Positions 1-14,934 are shown, counted from the stretch's first letter. The stretch is 59,545 bases of DNA from Paramecium sonneborni (GCA_905182985.1 CAJJDN010000071.1:296006-355550); one strand, 5' to 3'. Notes: generated by a model not told the origin, from the letters alone. Made by a program: numbers and translations.

Positions 1-125
1 TATATATAGTTATTTGAAGTTTTTCTTTAATTTATGAATAATTCTTATTCTATAATGACATTTATAATATTACCTTATTTAAAATTATGATTGTTACTTA
101 GAATTATTTATTCCTAAAATCTCAC

Positions 126-430
126 TCAAATTCTAATAGAGCTAGCTATATCATGGTAATAATTCTTTATTGATCTTTCAAATGATTTTAAATAGTATTC
201 AATCATTTTTTCATATTCTTAGAGTTATTAATTACTTATTTATAATTTGAAATTAATAGTTAGGAGTTGATATTATTATTTGATTTCTTTAGCTTGCATA
301 ATGATAATTAATTGCTTTAACATTATTATTAAGAATTTAAAATTTGATATTTCTTTTTATTCTGCTTCTATAATTAATTTTGCTTTGCGAACTAAATCGT
401 CTTTAATTTTTATATGATATTAGATTCGCT
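126..430 (-). CDS. Hypothetical coiled-coil fragment
   Basis: In the ciliate code a minus-strand frame is open from about 430 down to a TGA at 126-128. It encodes roughly 100 residues rich in K, E, Q and I that look helical (for example DDLVRKAKLIIEAEQ, then YEKMIEYYLKSFERSI). No start ATG is visible upstream before the divergent cyclin gene at 514, so the start is missing or lies behind an unrecognised intron. No family is recognised. The amino-acid composition is the only evidence that this is coding. Confidence 0.35.
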
Positions 431-513
431 ATTTAGGTATTGAAAAAATACGTTAATTATTTATTAATAAATAATATATGAACTAAAAATTATTTTATAC
501 TAAACACAACAAA

Positions 514-1626
514 ATGGAATAAAGCTAAGAAATTCTCTTGAGTTCTAGAAATAGAGTTCGATCAGTTTTTTAAGATGTTTCAAATATGAACTTTACATTT
601 TAAAATAAATTGGATAAGTGTTCTAAGAATTAAAAGGAAGAAACCAAATCATAGAACAGTAGAAGAAGAAACGCAATAATCCCTGTTTAAATAGAGAGAA
701 TGTTAAAATAGATAGAGAATGCTGAATTTCAATTTCAATTTATGAATTTTTAAGTAAGGTCTGGGAATGAGATCGAGAAAGATATCTTATGTTATTTTGA
801 TAAATTCCGATGTGAAATTTAATAATATGAATTAGTAATAGAATAAAAAGTATGATGAGATATAAGATTAGTCTAATAAATTAAATATTGATAAGCATGA
901 TTTCAGTGATGAGTAATTAGAAAGAGTATTGGATTGGATGGTATATAAGATGAAAAAGTTTAAAAAAGTTTCAAATGAGTCAATATTCAAAGCAATTGAA
1001 TTAGTTTACTAGTACTTATAAAACACTAGTCATTTGACATATAAAGAATTGGAATTGATATCAGGTTGTAGCATATATATATCTTCAAAATTTGTAGATT
1101 TATATCCTATATACATTGATGATTTGAGTTATGAAGTAATAAAAATTAATAATAAAGGTGTTGCAATAGAAATATTATAATAGTGATATCTTATAACAAG
1201 AGAGAAAAATATGCTAGAGTTTAAATTACAATTTATGTTTCACAACATCATTGTAATTAGTGCATAGAATATTAATGGACTTAAAAGATTTAATTGAATA
1301 AATCTATGATAAAGAGAAGATGGATTTATTAATATAAAAAATTATTGAGAATTTGTTTTACATGGAAATAGGTTAAGAATTTAGATAAATCTCAAAATGC
1401 AATAAGGCCTTGGCTTGTATTTTATTAACTTTGATAGAAGAAAATGTTGAAAGTAGAGTAGTAATTATTTCAATATTATTTAATGTGTTAAGCTGTGTTG
1501 TTTTGTGTGAATCATTTCAAATTGAATATAAATTGGATTGAGAGACATATTGAAGATTTAAGAACATTCATTTTGGCAAACAAACACTTGAATTTGTTTA
1601 AGAAAATCCCAAATAACAAATATTGA
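514..1626 (+). CDS. Cyclin (cyclin-box protein)
   Basis: Cell-cycle type cyclin, expected to bind and activate a cyclin-dependent kinase. The ATG at 514 opens a polar N-terminus of about 110 residues. After a 22-nt intron (850-871) comes a cyclin N-box: LERVLDWMVYKMKKF, then KAIELVYQYL and SGCSIYISSKFVDLYP, matching the DWL, DR-L and ASK landmarks of the family. A second intron (1136-1169, 34 nt) joins to ERKICQSLNYNLCF and the second cyclin fold (KALACILLTLIEENVE). The frame then stops at 1541. The +1 frame continues with plausible sequence (NWIERHIEDLRTFIL) to a TGA at 1626, so a third intron or a one-base error near 1430-1470 is likely. Subtype not assignable. Confidence 0.8.
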
Positions 1627-2429
1627 TTTTTTATTTGTTCAAATATAAGTTTATTAATATTTTAAATGTCAAATTAATGTACCAAGGGAATACTTCAAAT
1701 AAATTAATAATAAAAAGTTTTCTTTCAAATTTTATACTACAAAGATAATCTAATTATAAAAAGTAATAGTTACATATTATAGTTATTAATATGATAAATT
1801 TACAAATGATTATTGAAATTAAATTCTAATTCGTTTCTAAGATAAGGTAAAAATTAATATACAAATAAAAAGAAAAAGTAAAAATTGGAAAAATTAAGTT
1901 TAAAAATTCAAACAAAATAATTATTTGATGATATAATTATAAAAAGACTTTAACGGTGTCATTAAATAAAATATTAGAGCAGATAGCTTAATAATAAAAT
2001 AGATTGAAAAAATAATTTTTTGAAAGAATATTTTGAAATTGTTGATTGGATCAACAAATTTCCATAAGTTCTTTTATGTCAAAATTGTTGAGATAAAAAT
2101 CAATTATTTAGTATTGAAAAATGGGGAATAAGACAATTTAATTCAATATTTCTTCTTTTAAAGAAAAGTTTAGAGTTTAATTAGTTGGTAGTATTAAATG
2201 AAGATCAATATAGTTTAATGAATTATGTATTTAAAGGAAGAAAACTAAAGAAGAGCTTTGTAATTTAGATTCAAACAAGGAGAATAACGATTTTCAACAA
2301 ATAGATGTGAACGTAAAAGATGAAGCTATAATTGTAATTACAAATCTAGAAGTAGTCATATTACTTCATTAAAGACGCTATACTAAAATCAATATATATT
2401 ATTTAATATAATGCTCAAATGATTGATAT
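1627..2429 (+). other. Unresolved open frames; possible decayed gene
   Basis: No clean gene can be built. All three plus frames contain long TGA-free runs. One begins ATG near 1666 (MSNQCTKGILQINQQQK). Others carry protein-like pieces such as EKWGIRQFNSIFLLLKKSL (about 2118) and NLDSNKENNDFQQID (about 2270). Pieces in different frames read like one protein broken by shifts. This could be a relic gene, a frame-damaged gene, or chance openness in AT-rich DNA when only TGA stops. The part from 1934 onward is repeated downstream. Confidence 0.3.
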
Positions 2430-2961
2430 TCAATCAACTGATCTTTATCTCCAAGAATTAACCATTCCTTAAACAAATACTCCTCCAATTCCAAAAAATG
2501 ATGCCAAACTGTAATTAAAAGATTAATCTGTGAAATTGTATTAGAATGTATCATTAATGAAAACTCCTGCAAATAAACATACATATCCTGCTAGTATTAA
2601 TAGAGCCATCACATATGAAAGAGCACTTATTTTCAAAAATGGTTATATCATTCCTACAAGAAATCCTGTTAACATTAAAACAAATGCTGAAATTGCAAGG
2701 TCTAAATAAGTTCTATATTTATCTTGATCAGCTGTGCTAATATTTGTAATATAAGAAAATTAAGTATAATCACCTCCATCGTTTTCTTTCAAATAAGAAA
2801 CCATTGCTAAGTTAACAACCACTACCAAAGACATAAATGTATTGCTTAAAAGTAGTCTTATCTTTAAATCTCTAATTAGTTATAAATATAACTACTTACA
2901 GTCCCATATGCCTTTTTTGTTCTTTTTAATAAAAATAATAATAAAATAAATTTGCATTCAT
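2430..2961 (-). CDS. Small multipass membrane protein (copy 1)
   Basis: A minus-strand gene of about 165 residues. The first ATG is at 2961 (a second in-frame Met lies near the 5' splice site). A 28-nt intron occupies 2872-2899 (GT to TAG on the minus strand) and TGA is at 2430-2432. Hydrophobic segments are clear: FMSLVVVVNLAMVSYL, then AISAFVLMLTGFLVGMI, SYVMALLILAGYVCLFAGVF and SLASFFGIGGVFV, giving about four membrane spans. A polar stretch (LKENDGGDYTQFSY) follows the first span and may face the lumen or outside. No family is recognised. Function unknown. Confidence 0.6.
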
Positions 2962-3539
2962 TCCTTTTAAAATCCTGATTCTATACTAATCTTTCTCTAC
3001 AATATATGACAATTATCCTTATTCTAAATTATTAGTTATTTANTAATTATAAAAAGACTTTAACGGTGTCATTAAATAAAATATTAGAGCAGATAGCTTA
3101 ATAATAAAATAGATTGAAAAAATAATTTTTTGAAAGAATATTTTGAAATTGTTGATTGGATCAACAAATTTCCATAAGTTCTTTTATGTCAAAATTGTTG
3201 AGATAAAAATCAATTATTTAGTATTGAAAAATGGGGAATAAGACAATTTAATTCAATATTTCTTCTTTTAAAGAAAAGTTTAGAGTTTAATTAGTTGGTA
3301 GTATTAAATGAAGATCAATATAGTTTAATGAATTATGTATTTAAAGGAAGAAAACTAAAGAAGAGCTTTGTAATTTAGATTCAAACAAGGAGAATAACGA
3401 TTTTCAACAAATAGATGTGAACGTAAAAGATGAAGCTATAATTGTAATTACAAATCTAGAAGTAGTCATATTACTTCATTAAAGACGCTATACTAAAATC
3501 AATATATATTATTTAATATAATGCTCAAATGATTGATAT

Positions 3540-4071
3540 TCAATCAACTGATCTTTATCTCCAAGAATTAACCATTCCTTAAACAAATACTCCTCCAATT
3601 CCAAAAAATGATGCCAAACTGTAATTAAAAGATTAATCTGTGAAATTGTATTAGAATGTATCATTAATGAAAACTCCTGCAAATAAACATACATATCCTG
3701 CTAGTATTAATAGAGCCATCACATATGAAAGAGCACTTATTTTCAAAAATGGTTATATCATTCCTACAAGAAATCCTGTTAACATTAAAACAAATGCTGA
3801 AATTGCAAGGTCTAAATAAGTTCTATATTTATCTTGATCAGCTGTGCTAATATTTGTAATATAAGAAAATTAAGTATAATCACCTCCATCGTTTTCTTTC
3901 AAATAAGAAACCATTGCTAAGTTAACAACCACTACCAAAGACATAAATGTATTGCTTAAAAGTAGTCTTATCTTTAAATCTCTAATTAGTTATAAATATA
4001 ACTACTTACAGTCCCATATGCCTTTTTTGTTCTTTTTAATAAAAATAATAATAAAATAAATTTGCATTCAT
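3540..4071 (-). CDS. Small multipass membrane protein (duplicate copy)
   Basis: Base-for-base repeat of the gene at 2430-2961, shifted by 1,110, with the same intron (3982-4009) and stop. It carries no independent differences that I can see, so it is probably an assembly duplicate and not a paralogue. Confidence 0.5.
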
Positions 4072-4152
4072 TCCTTTTAAAATCCTGATTCTATACTAAT
4101 CTTTCTCTACAATATATGACAATTATCCTTATTCTAAATTATTAGTTATTTA

Positions 4153-4500
4153 TGTTAAATCATTTTTATGATCATATTCAATAATTTAAAAATACTATAT
4201 TTTATAGAACACAAGTTTAAAAGAAAATAATTCCAATCGGAATTCCAATTGTTTATTGTATCATAAGAATTTAAATTCATTCATTATAAAAGTTAGTAAA
4301 ATCATTTCAATATCATTCCTCATCTTTCTAAGCAAATATATAAGAACTTTTCTGATTCATTTCTAGATTTAACATTTAATAGAAATTAATTTACTATTCA
4401 ACTATTTTATAAACATAAACCAATATTAATAGAAAGTCTTAAAATATTGTAATAATAAAATTATGAGATATCAAAAAATGTTAATTAGTATAAAGAACAA
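4153..4500. other. Intergenic, nothing recognised
   Basis: About 350 bases of AT-rich sequence between the duplicated membrane-protein segment and the 3' end of the next minus-strand gene. It would hold the promoter of the membrane-protein gene on the minus strand. No coding frame, RNA gene or repeat was recognised. Confidence 0.4.
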
Positions 4501-5721
4501 TCACTACTCTATTTTATTTAAAACTTATTTCGTTTTTAAAGGACTAAATATATACACATTTTTGGCTTTTTAAGCTATCTAATAGAGTCTATTATTATTT
4601 TATCTATTAGTTTATGCTTCTTTTATATCAGGCAAATTTGATAGAGATTTGATATGAGTAAAATTAAGAACAGTTTGGGTTATTTTGATAGGCGATGAAG
4701 TTTCTGTTTCTGTAAGGCTTTGTAAATTTTGATATTGAAAATGAATTTATTTCTATATAAAACCAACTGATTTAGCTTAGTTAATTTATGAATGTCCATT
4801 AATATAATTTTGAATAGAGGTAAATGTTTTTCGTTTTTTCTTACTTACATCTAATACAACTTTTTATTACTCAAAATTTCTTTCTGTTGATTATTTTTTG
4901 ATATTTCTGTTAACAACAGGAGAATTATTTAGAGACTAAGAATATTTTTTTAGTTTTTCTTATAATAATTGTAGTTTTTGTGAATCTCCATATTTGAAAA
5001 TAAATCTTAAATTTCTTTAAAGCATCCAATTTATTATTAGAATTACTTTAGAATTATTTTAGATGATTATTCATCCAATTTGGTAGGAATTTCATCTTAA
5101 ATAATCTATTAGGATAGTCTATTACTAGTTTAAGATTTAATATTATTTGAATGTTTAATTAAAATACTTGACATTCTTTTAAATATAGTTTTCTTTCTCA
5201 TTTCATTTCTTTTGTTTTATTTTTATAACTAATGAAATGCTATATATGTATTTGGATAAAGAGTTGCAAGTCTAACCTTGAAATATGAAATTTAAGATAC
5301 TTATTTGTCACTAAGGATTTCACAACCACTTTTTCTTCGAATTTTAGTAAATTTACTTGGGAATTACAGAGCTTCGATTTAACTATGACTTTTATGTAAT
5401 TTATTTGTTTATTTCATAATTAGTTTATGATTTGAGAGTGTTCTTGAAATAATTTAAGATTTTAAAAGTGGAAATTAGATATATTCATGGTTAAGTTTAA
5501 AATGCTTGTTTGAGTATAAAGAATTTAGTTATAACTAATTTTGAGTATTCAATCTAAGATTTTAAATAGTACAAGTAAACTTCTCTAATTTAGACATTTC
5601 TAATACTCTATGAATTAATTTTGCTTTAATGAGATTCAAAATTTATACTCGTATCAAAATTTGATTGATCTTCAGATAGTTGAGTTTGAGTAAATCTTTA
5701 GTATTCTATTGATGATAACAT
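4501..5721 (-). CDS. Hypothetical protein, Q/N/S-rich tail
   Basis: ATG at 5721 (MLSSIEYQRFTQTQLSEDQ) and TGA at 4501-4503. The N-terminal exon is S/Q/D-rich. Two candidate introns between about 5515 and 5610 move the reading into a long basic frame. Near 4990-5000 the frame must shift once more to give FKYGDSQKLQLLQEKLKKYS and a convincing S/T/N/Q-rich C-terminus (SLTETETSSPIKITQT, ending LNKIEQ). One missing A in an A-run would explain that last shift. No domain is recognised. The next gene upstream begins beyond 5755 on the same strand. Confidence 0.5.
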
Positions 5722-5754
5722 AATTATATTTATATAAAATAAGATTTATTTTAA

Positions 5755-7008
5755 TCAAGCACCAAAAAGTTATGGTTTAGATTCAACATCTTCATATTCA
5801 GATGTCTCCTCTTCTTCATTTTAATGATTAATTTATTATTTTTTGTTTCTTTTTAATTATTAAGTTAATTTTTCTATTTATTATTATTATGATGTGCATT
5901 ATTCTTATAATTTATTAATTTTATCTTCCAATATTTTTTAATTTGTTGATTTCATTATTTACAAATCATTAACTCTTTTTTTAAGTGCTACCATTTACTT
6001 TTCTACTTCTAACTTACTTTCAACAAGCTTTAAAAATATAATGAATGGTAGTTTACAATTTTAATTTCTTTTTCATATTGATTATTCTTTTCCATAAATC
6101 TTCTCCTTAATGTTTCACTTTCTGTTAATCTTTCACTTAGTGTAGCATTTTCTTCTAAAAGTTTACCCATTTTCTCTAATTTTCTCTCATTATCTGAGAG
6201 TTAGTTTTATTTTTATTAATGTTAATTGATAATTCCTATTAAAAATCATTCCATACTTTCTTAATCTAATCTTTTATCTATTTCACCCTTCATTTAAAAT
6301 TTTCTTTTAAATTCCTCATTTTCTTCTTCAATTTCTTCAAGTTTTTCTTTTAGATTATCAACTTATATTTTATTTGCTTTCTACATTTCTTAATATAATG
6401 CTTATAATTTAGAAATTTATTAAGTCATTTCTTCATTTTCCTTTTTTTCTTACTCTAAATCCTAATTTACTCCTCCTAATTCTCTTTTAGTTTTATTATA
6501 TAAATCTTTAATTGTATCACATTGAGATTATAGAGATGCTTTAACATTTCTTAAATTTTCAATTTCTTTGATTGCTGTTTCAAGCTTTTTATTTTATTAA
6601 TCTATATATTTATTCTATTAAGCTATATCTATTCTTAAATTTGAATTCTAAACATTCACAGTTTCAAGTTCCATTCCTAATTAATGACATTATTATCTTA
6701 AAGTTTCAACTATTTCTGATTCTATATTAGATTCAATTTGTTTAAATTTTTAATTCATTTAGGTATTAATCTCTTTTATTGTAGCTAAATTAGGAGAAGG
6801 CTAATCTTAAGCATAACACCATAAACCATCCTTTAAAAAAATAAATATTTTATATTACTCCTGGTTATCCACCTACTAAAACTTATCTAACAGCTGCTTA
6901 TTAAAAGGATGAATCTTTTCTTGATGCTGATTATGATTTTTTAGTTATAGTTGATACTGATTAATCTACCTTTTTTGTAGAGGTTGAAGGTGGCTTTTGT
7001 TAATTCAT
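5755..7008 (-). CDS. Long coiled-coil protein
   Basis: ATG at 7008 (MNQQKPPSTSTKKVDQS) and TGA at 5755-5757. After an S/T/K-rich head and a short motif GGQPGDGLWCYAQDQ, the protein is an almost continuous coiled coil from about residue 75: KFKQIESNIESEIVETLRQQ, KYIDQQNKKLETAIKEIENL, then KLEKMGKLLEENATLSERL. It ends in an acidic tail EEEETSEYEDVESK. Three introns restore the frame: near 6810-6840 (ends AAG), near 6210 (21 nt, ends TAG) and near 6025-6055 (29 nt, ends AAG). Likely a cytoskeletal or basal-body structural protein, inferred only from the coiled coil. Confidence 0.65.
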
Positions 7009-7110
7009 TATAAAATTTATATGAAATAATCACTTACTCCTAGTACTTCTGAAACTAAATACAACTGTTCTCAAAAAATACATTTACTAAAATAAAAAAG
7101 AAACAAAGAT

Positions 7111-7664
7111 ATGTTAAATTAAGCTATTTAAGAATTGAAAAATCCTTTTGATCCTTTATAAGTTTCTAAAGCTTTAAAATTTCTAGAAAATTAAGTTTAA
7201 AGAAAGGCTTTATTAGATCAAATCATTTATATTAGAGAACAAAAACGTAAAAAAGAAGAATTTGACAAGTTATCTTCTATGAGAGGAATACTCAATAAAG
7301 TTTCAAAAAGATTTTCAATTGTAAAAAATTAAGAAGTTAAATATGCTAGAGATCATAATGATTTTAAAATTATGTAAGAAGAAAGAAATAAGTTTGATAA
7401 ACTCTAATATGAAAATTTAAATATTTAGGTAAATGAAAAAAGACCATAATTAAGAAGAATGTCTAGTCTAAGTTTCTTAACTAAAGAAAGTGATTAGATT
7501 AAATTCTAATAAGAATAAAACAATGATTAAAAAGCATTGATTATTCGTAGATAAACCTAAAGGAATGCAACATTAATGGTTAATGCAATTCTAAAAAAAG
7601 AAATGTATCTATTTTAATATTATTAAGTTCAGCCCAGTTAGTCCAGGAAGATCAGAAAAAATGA
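7111..7664 (+). CDS. Hypothetical basic coiled-coil protein
   Basis: The likely start is the ATG at 7111 (MLNQAIQELKNPFDPLQVSK). An in-frame ATG at 7021 lies only 12 bases from the divergent neighbour's start, so the later one is preferred. The body is K/E/Q-rich and helical (ALLDQIIYIREQKRKKEEFD). It has serine-rich basic patches such as RRMSSLSFLTKES and RRQTQRNATLM that look like phosphorylation sites. A 23-nt intron ending AAG (about 7604-7626) joins to a tail ISAQLVQEDQKK and TGA at 7662-7664. Family unknown. Confidence 0.55.
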
Positions 7665-7866
7665 TAGGAAATAAAAAATTTTAAAAGTTATTATCATAAG
7701 ATTAAATCCTAGAGTGAACAGTAAGGAATAATTTAATGAATGTTCTTATATTATAAATTGAAAACATGACAGTTTTTCATATTTAATCTGAGATCAAAAT
7801 CTTAGAAGATTATTATAAATAATTGAATTTAATTTTGAAATCAGAATAAATAGAACTACATAAATA

Positions 7867-9545
<1,679 letters not shown>

Positions 9546-9909
9546 TTTAATTAAACTATTTTTCAATTTTCTAAATTAATCTTATTCTAAAATGCCATAC
9601 AAAAAATCAAATACTAAGAGTCTAAACTAATATAATAAAAAATATGTTGATTATTAATTTAGAAATATATATAATTTATAAATTGTTACTTTTAGATGCA
9701 TAATTTCTATTTGGATATAGAATTTTGATTATAATGATTTTGATCTAAAATTTTTTGATTAATAGAATATAATGATTATAAGAATAGACATAAATAAAAT
9801 TATGACTTAAAGTTCAAGTTTGAATGGATAATTTAGAAAAATATAGAAATAAGTTTAAAAAAATAATAATGAACCCCTGTTAAAAATAATGTTATTATGG
9901 TTATAATAT
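9546..9909. other. Intergenic, nothing recognised
   Basis: About 360 bases of very AT-rich DNA between the kinase start and the 3' end of the Myb gene, both on the minus strand. It should contain the kinase promoter. I see no gene, RNA or repeat. Confidence 0.4.
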
Positions 9910-10853
9910 TCATTCAAACTCGATTTCATCATTAGAGTTTTCTTATTCACTATCAGAATTTTCATTATAAACTATTTAGTATGGATTTTAGACACCAAGA
10001 TAAACTCTTCTGATATAACAATAGAATCTATTTTTGACCATATTTTCCTAAAGATGAATATTGATAAAAATTACAGGCCTCCCTTTGAGATGAGAAGAAA
10101 TAATACTCCACTTTCCTCCATATTCTTTATATAATTTGATGATGGTTGCATCTTCAGATTCAGTCCAAGGTCCAGTGTTAATTTCTGGGTCAATTTTATT
10201 TATATAACGTTCTCTAATTTGTTTACTCAAAATACCAGGAAAGTCTAAGGCACTATAGTTGAATTAATTTTTACGTAAAGAAATCAATTTCCAATTTTTA
10301 CCATGTAATTAGACTAATTGAAGTATTTTTTCATCTTCTATTTAAGTCCATTATTTTCTCTTAATCTAGAAATAATAAAAATATAAATACAATCTTAATT
10401 GGTTGCAATCTTCTCCATCTTTAACAACATTATGAAACATTTCTACCTGGCATATGTTTAGCAATATCATTCCATTTTCCATTATGTTTTTCATACTGAA
10501 TACGTAATTAAGCATCTTCAGTGGCATCCCAAAGTTTAAGAACTCTTTTCTAATAAATATATAAATGAATCTTACTTTTCTTATAGTATTTTATTCCTTT
10601 TTCATACTCTATTTAACTTCTTCTTTGATATTTTAGTAGTTTATACTTTCTTCTTATATCATGAAGTCAGAAGGTTATTAAGTAGATGGTAAATCACTAG
10701 AAGATTGAAAACTGATTTAATAACATTGTATATATACTCCAATTGTTCAAAATAGTTTTAATTGTCTAATTGAAGGTATTAATCCGTTTCTATAATATCA
10801 TTTTCTAACACTTAACTCTATGTATTCTCAGATATTATAGGTTAAATAGACAT
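9910..10853 (-). CDS. Myb-like DNA-binding protein, three SANT/Myb repeats
   Basis: ATG at 10853 (MSIQPIISENTQ), TGA at 9910-9912. Three Myb repeats follow an acidic/Q-rich head of about 80 residues. R1: LWDATEDAQLRIQYEKHNGK to CCQRWRRL. R2: WTQIEDEKILQLVQLHGKNW to SKQIRERYINKID. R3: WTESEDATIIKLYKEYGGKW, SSHLKGRPENMVKNRFY. The spaced Trp residues and acidic first helices are typical of R1R2R3 Myb, probably a nuclear transcription factor. It ends in an acidic tail. Introns restore the repeats: a 26-nt intron ending CAG, one of 26 nt, one of 25 nt, a 30-nt intron inside R2, and 10048-10074 (27 nt) inside R3. Confidence 0.85.
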
Positions 10854-10999
10854 TGTTTAAGCTGTTTTTTAAATTGGTCTATTTGCTTTATCAGGTTTCT
10901 CTCGATTAGAAAAGCAACAAATCGATTAAAAAAAATTAAGCATTAATAAATTAAATTATTTTCAAATTCATACAAATATGATGTTAAATATTCTCTTAT

Positions 11000-11518
11000 T
11001 CAATCTTGGAAAGTTCCATCACCATAATCTAAAGGTCTTTCTTTAAGATTTTATATTATTACTCAATCAAATCATTCTACCTTACTATTTATATACTTAA
11101 TATTTTAGTTAAAAGACAGGCTAATCATATTTTTCCTTTTAGAATAAATTTATTGAATTAATCTACAATTTATATTTTCATTTCTATTGTATTCTAAACT
11201 AAATGATATTATCAATACTTGGTTTCACTATTTATTCTAACACATTTAATGTAATTTTTAGAATAGAATTTTCTATTTAGAAATAGTAATTAAAATTTAA
11301 TACTCAAGATTCTTATTATCAATCTTATTTAAATCTAAATGTATTTGATGAATTTTTAGTATATTTTAAATTGTTGCAAAATCATGATCTAATTTTTAAT
11401 AATCATCAACATTTATAAATGATTTATTTATCTGTAAATATCAAGATTATACATTTAATAAAGAATTATATATTTTAAGAAACTATAATTTTTATAGTTT
11501 TCTTTATTTTCTACTCAT
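11000..11518 (-). CDS. Hypothetical small protein
   Basis: ATG at 11518 (MSRKQRKLQKLQFLKIYN). A 21-nt intron ending CAG joins to INKSFINVDDYQKLDHDF and a helical central part. A second intron of about 30 nt and a third near 11045-11085 lead to a C-terminus RPLDYGDGTFQD with TGA at 11000-11002. The exact last splice is uncertain, since several choices keep the final dozen residues. About 130-145 residues, no known domain. Confidence 0.45.
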
Positions 11519-11940
11519 TTATAATATTTACCTTTAATTATACTCTTTAAACCACTTTAAAAATCTATCTAATTATTTTATCAACAATTATATGATATTT
11601 TTATGTATAAATAAGGTCTGTTTATATATGATATAAAATCATCAATTTTCTTAGGGATTAGTAAATTGAATTATCGATAAATTTGAGTGTTTAGCTGAAT
11701 TTAATATTATTATTAGTTTATGGTAAGAAGAAGATGTATTAAATATAATTTGATTAGATATTTAGTATTATTTCTAATATTATTATTTTATTGATTCTTC
11801 TAACCTTTTTAGACAATTTAGAAAATAAGAAAGCAATCTTGAACAATATTTCTTTTTTGAATTGATTGATAGAAATGGAAAAAGAAAAAAGGATTTTAAA
11901 TATGATATATATAATAATAAAATGTACAAAGAAATGATGA
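11519..11940. other. Mostly intergenic; weak plus-strand frame
   Basis: Between two minus-strand genes. A plus-strand frame from about 11785 reads FRQFRKQESNLEQYFFFELI and stays open to about 12027, overlapping the end of the MFS-like gene. It has no clear start and may be antisense to untranslated sequence. Otherwise nothing was recognised. Confidence 0.25.
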
Positions 11941-12569
11941 TCAATAAAATAAACTTTTAGATCTAATTAATGGAGATGCTAATAATTTATTAGTCTTAAA
12001 ACTAGCATAACTCTTAGTTTTGAATTTTTGAAATTGATTATCATGATCTGAATCTTCATCACTACTAGATTCAGATTTAGTAGTTTTAAGCATTTTCTTC
12101 CTCAGAAGGATCTTCTGGATTAATAAAATCTAATATCATAGATCCTTTTTTATCAAAGAAATATAATGAGAGTGTAAATATGATTCCAAAAAAAGATGTT
12201 CCACCTATTACTACTATTATTGCACTAAATAAATTAATTCCAAAAATCTTACACCTTTTTAATAAAATAAGAACATTTACCTAAAAAATCAATTATTAAC
12301 CCTCGAATTGATGTTAAAAATATATTTGGAAATGAAAATGCAGAATATAATAAGTTATAATTAGTTATTGATATATCTAAATCTTTTGTTAATTATTTTT
12401 ATAATGCTTATGGATTATCGAATGAATAATTATTTTCAAACATTAAAAGACATGCAAGCATCATTATTATATATTTTAATCTAGAATTCTCATACTCATC
12501 TTCATTCATTTCTTCATTACTCACCTTACTTTTCTTTTGGATAGTTTTGTTGATATCATCCACTTTCAT
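11941..12569 (-). pseudogene. Shortened MFS-type transporter-like protein
   Basis: ATG at 12569 (MKVDDINKTIQKKSKVS), TGA at 11941-11943. Residues about 25-75 give the first span (YIIMMLACLLMFENNYSFDNP) and the second (YNLLYSAFSFPNIFL) followed by the MFS motif-A region RGLIIDFLGVRF. A 26-nt intron ends AAG. The next hydrophobic stretch, GTSFFGIIFTLSLYFFDKKG, looks like the last span of an MFS protein and runs into an acidic Ser-rich tail. Only about three spans remain instead of twelve. Two frame shifts are needed (a T-run near 12240 and another near 12090). Either an internally deleted relic or a misassembled gene. Confidence 0.5.
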
Positions 12570-12673
12570 ATAATACAATTTAATTATTGTTAATATATTT
12601 ACTAGATTCATTCATATCCAACCATAATATTAATCAGTCTCATTCATTATCTATTAATTATTATTATTAATTT

Positions 12674-14382
<1,709 letters not shown>

Positions 14383-14538
14383 TATTATGAAACAGCAAAT
14401 AAACTAATAATTTATAAACTAATTTAATGCTATAATACGCATTTTTAATTTATACTACGAAATATATCTTAATTTTCCTACGTTCAAAACTATCCAACAT
14501 ATCCTATATTTTGATTAATAAAAATCGACAAAATAAAA

Positions 14539-14921
14539 ATGACACTTTTTGAATAATTAGGAGGAGAAGCCGCCGTCACAGCAGTCACAACATAATTCTA
14601 TGCTAACATCTAAGCTGATGCCACAGTTTCTAATTTCTTCAATGGAATTAACATGGCTGACTAAACAAGCAAGACAGCTTCATTTTTATGTGCTGCTCTT
14701 GGAGGACCAAAGGCTTGGGGAGGCAGAGTATAAAAAATAAATTAACATTATATTAGAACTTAAAAGAAGTCCATGCCAATATGGGAGTCACTAATGCTCA
14801 ATTCACTACAGTCATTGGACATTTGAGAAGTGCTTTAACCTCAGCTGGTGTTGCTGCTGATTTGGTTGATTAAACCGTAGCTGTTGCTGAAACAGTTAGA
14901 GGAGACGTTGTCACCGCCTGA
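14539..14921 (+). CDS. Truncated (group I) haemoglobin
   Basis: 117-residue 2-on-2 globin, ATG at 14539, one 29-nt intron (14728-14756), TGA at 14919-14921. It starts [16 protein letters not shown] and contains [16 protein letters not shown], the [15 protein letters not shown] turn and the proximal-His segment [11 protein letters not shown], ending [10 protein letters not shown]. Length and sequence match the well-known Paramecium haemoglobin, an intracellular oxygen carrier. Codons are richer in C-ending choices (GCC, GTC, ACC) than in the neighbours, consistent with high expression. The intron position just before NLKEVH is precise. This gene is the best single marker that the organism is a Paramecium. 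Confidence 0.95.
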
Positions 14922-14934
14922 TTTATATCATATA

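Larger units (their letters stand above)
1934..4152. repeat. 1,109-bp direct duplication around a single N
   Basis: Positions 1934-3042 and 3044-4152 appear identical, offset by 1,110, with one N at 3043 between them. The unit contains the membrane-protein gene listed at 2430-2961. A perfect tandem copy joined by a lone N looks like two overlapping contigs joined without merging the overlap, so the true locus is probably single copy. Confidence 0.9.

Noticed and set aside
2399..3694. Two identical minus-strand ORFs as a gene family
   Set aside because: They lie on an exact duplication flanking a single N and are in the wrong frame; the ciliate-code reading gives the membrane protein instead.
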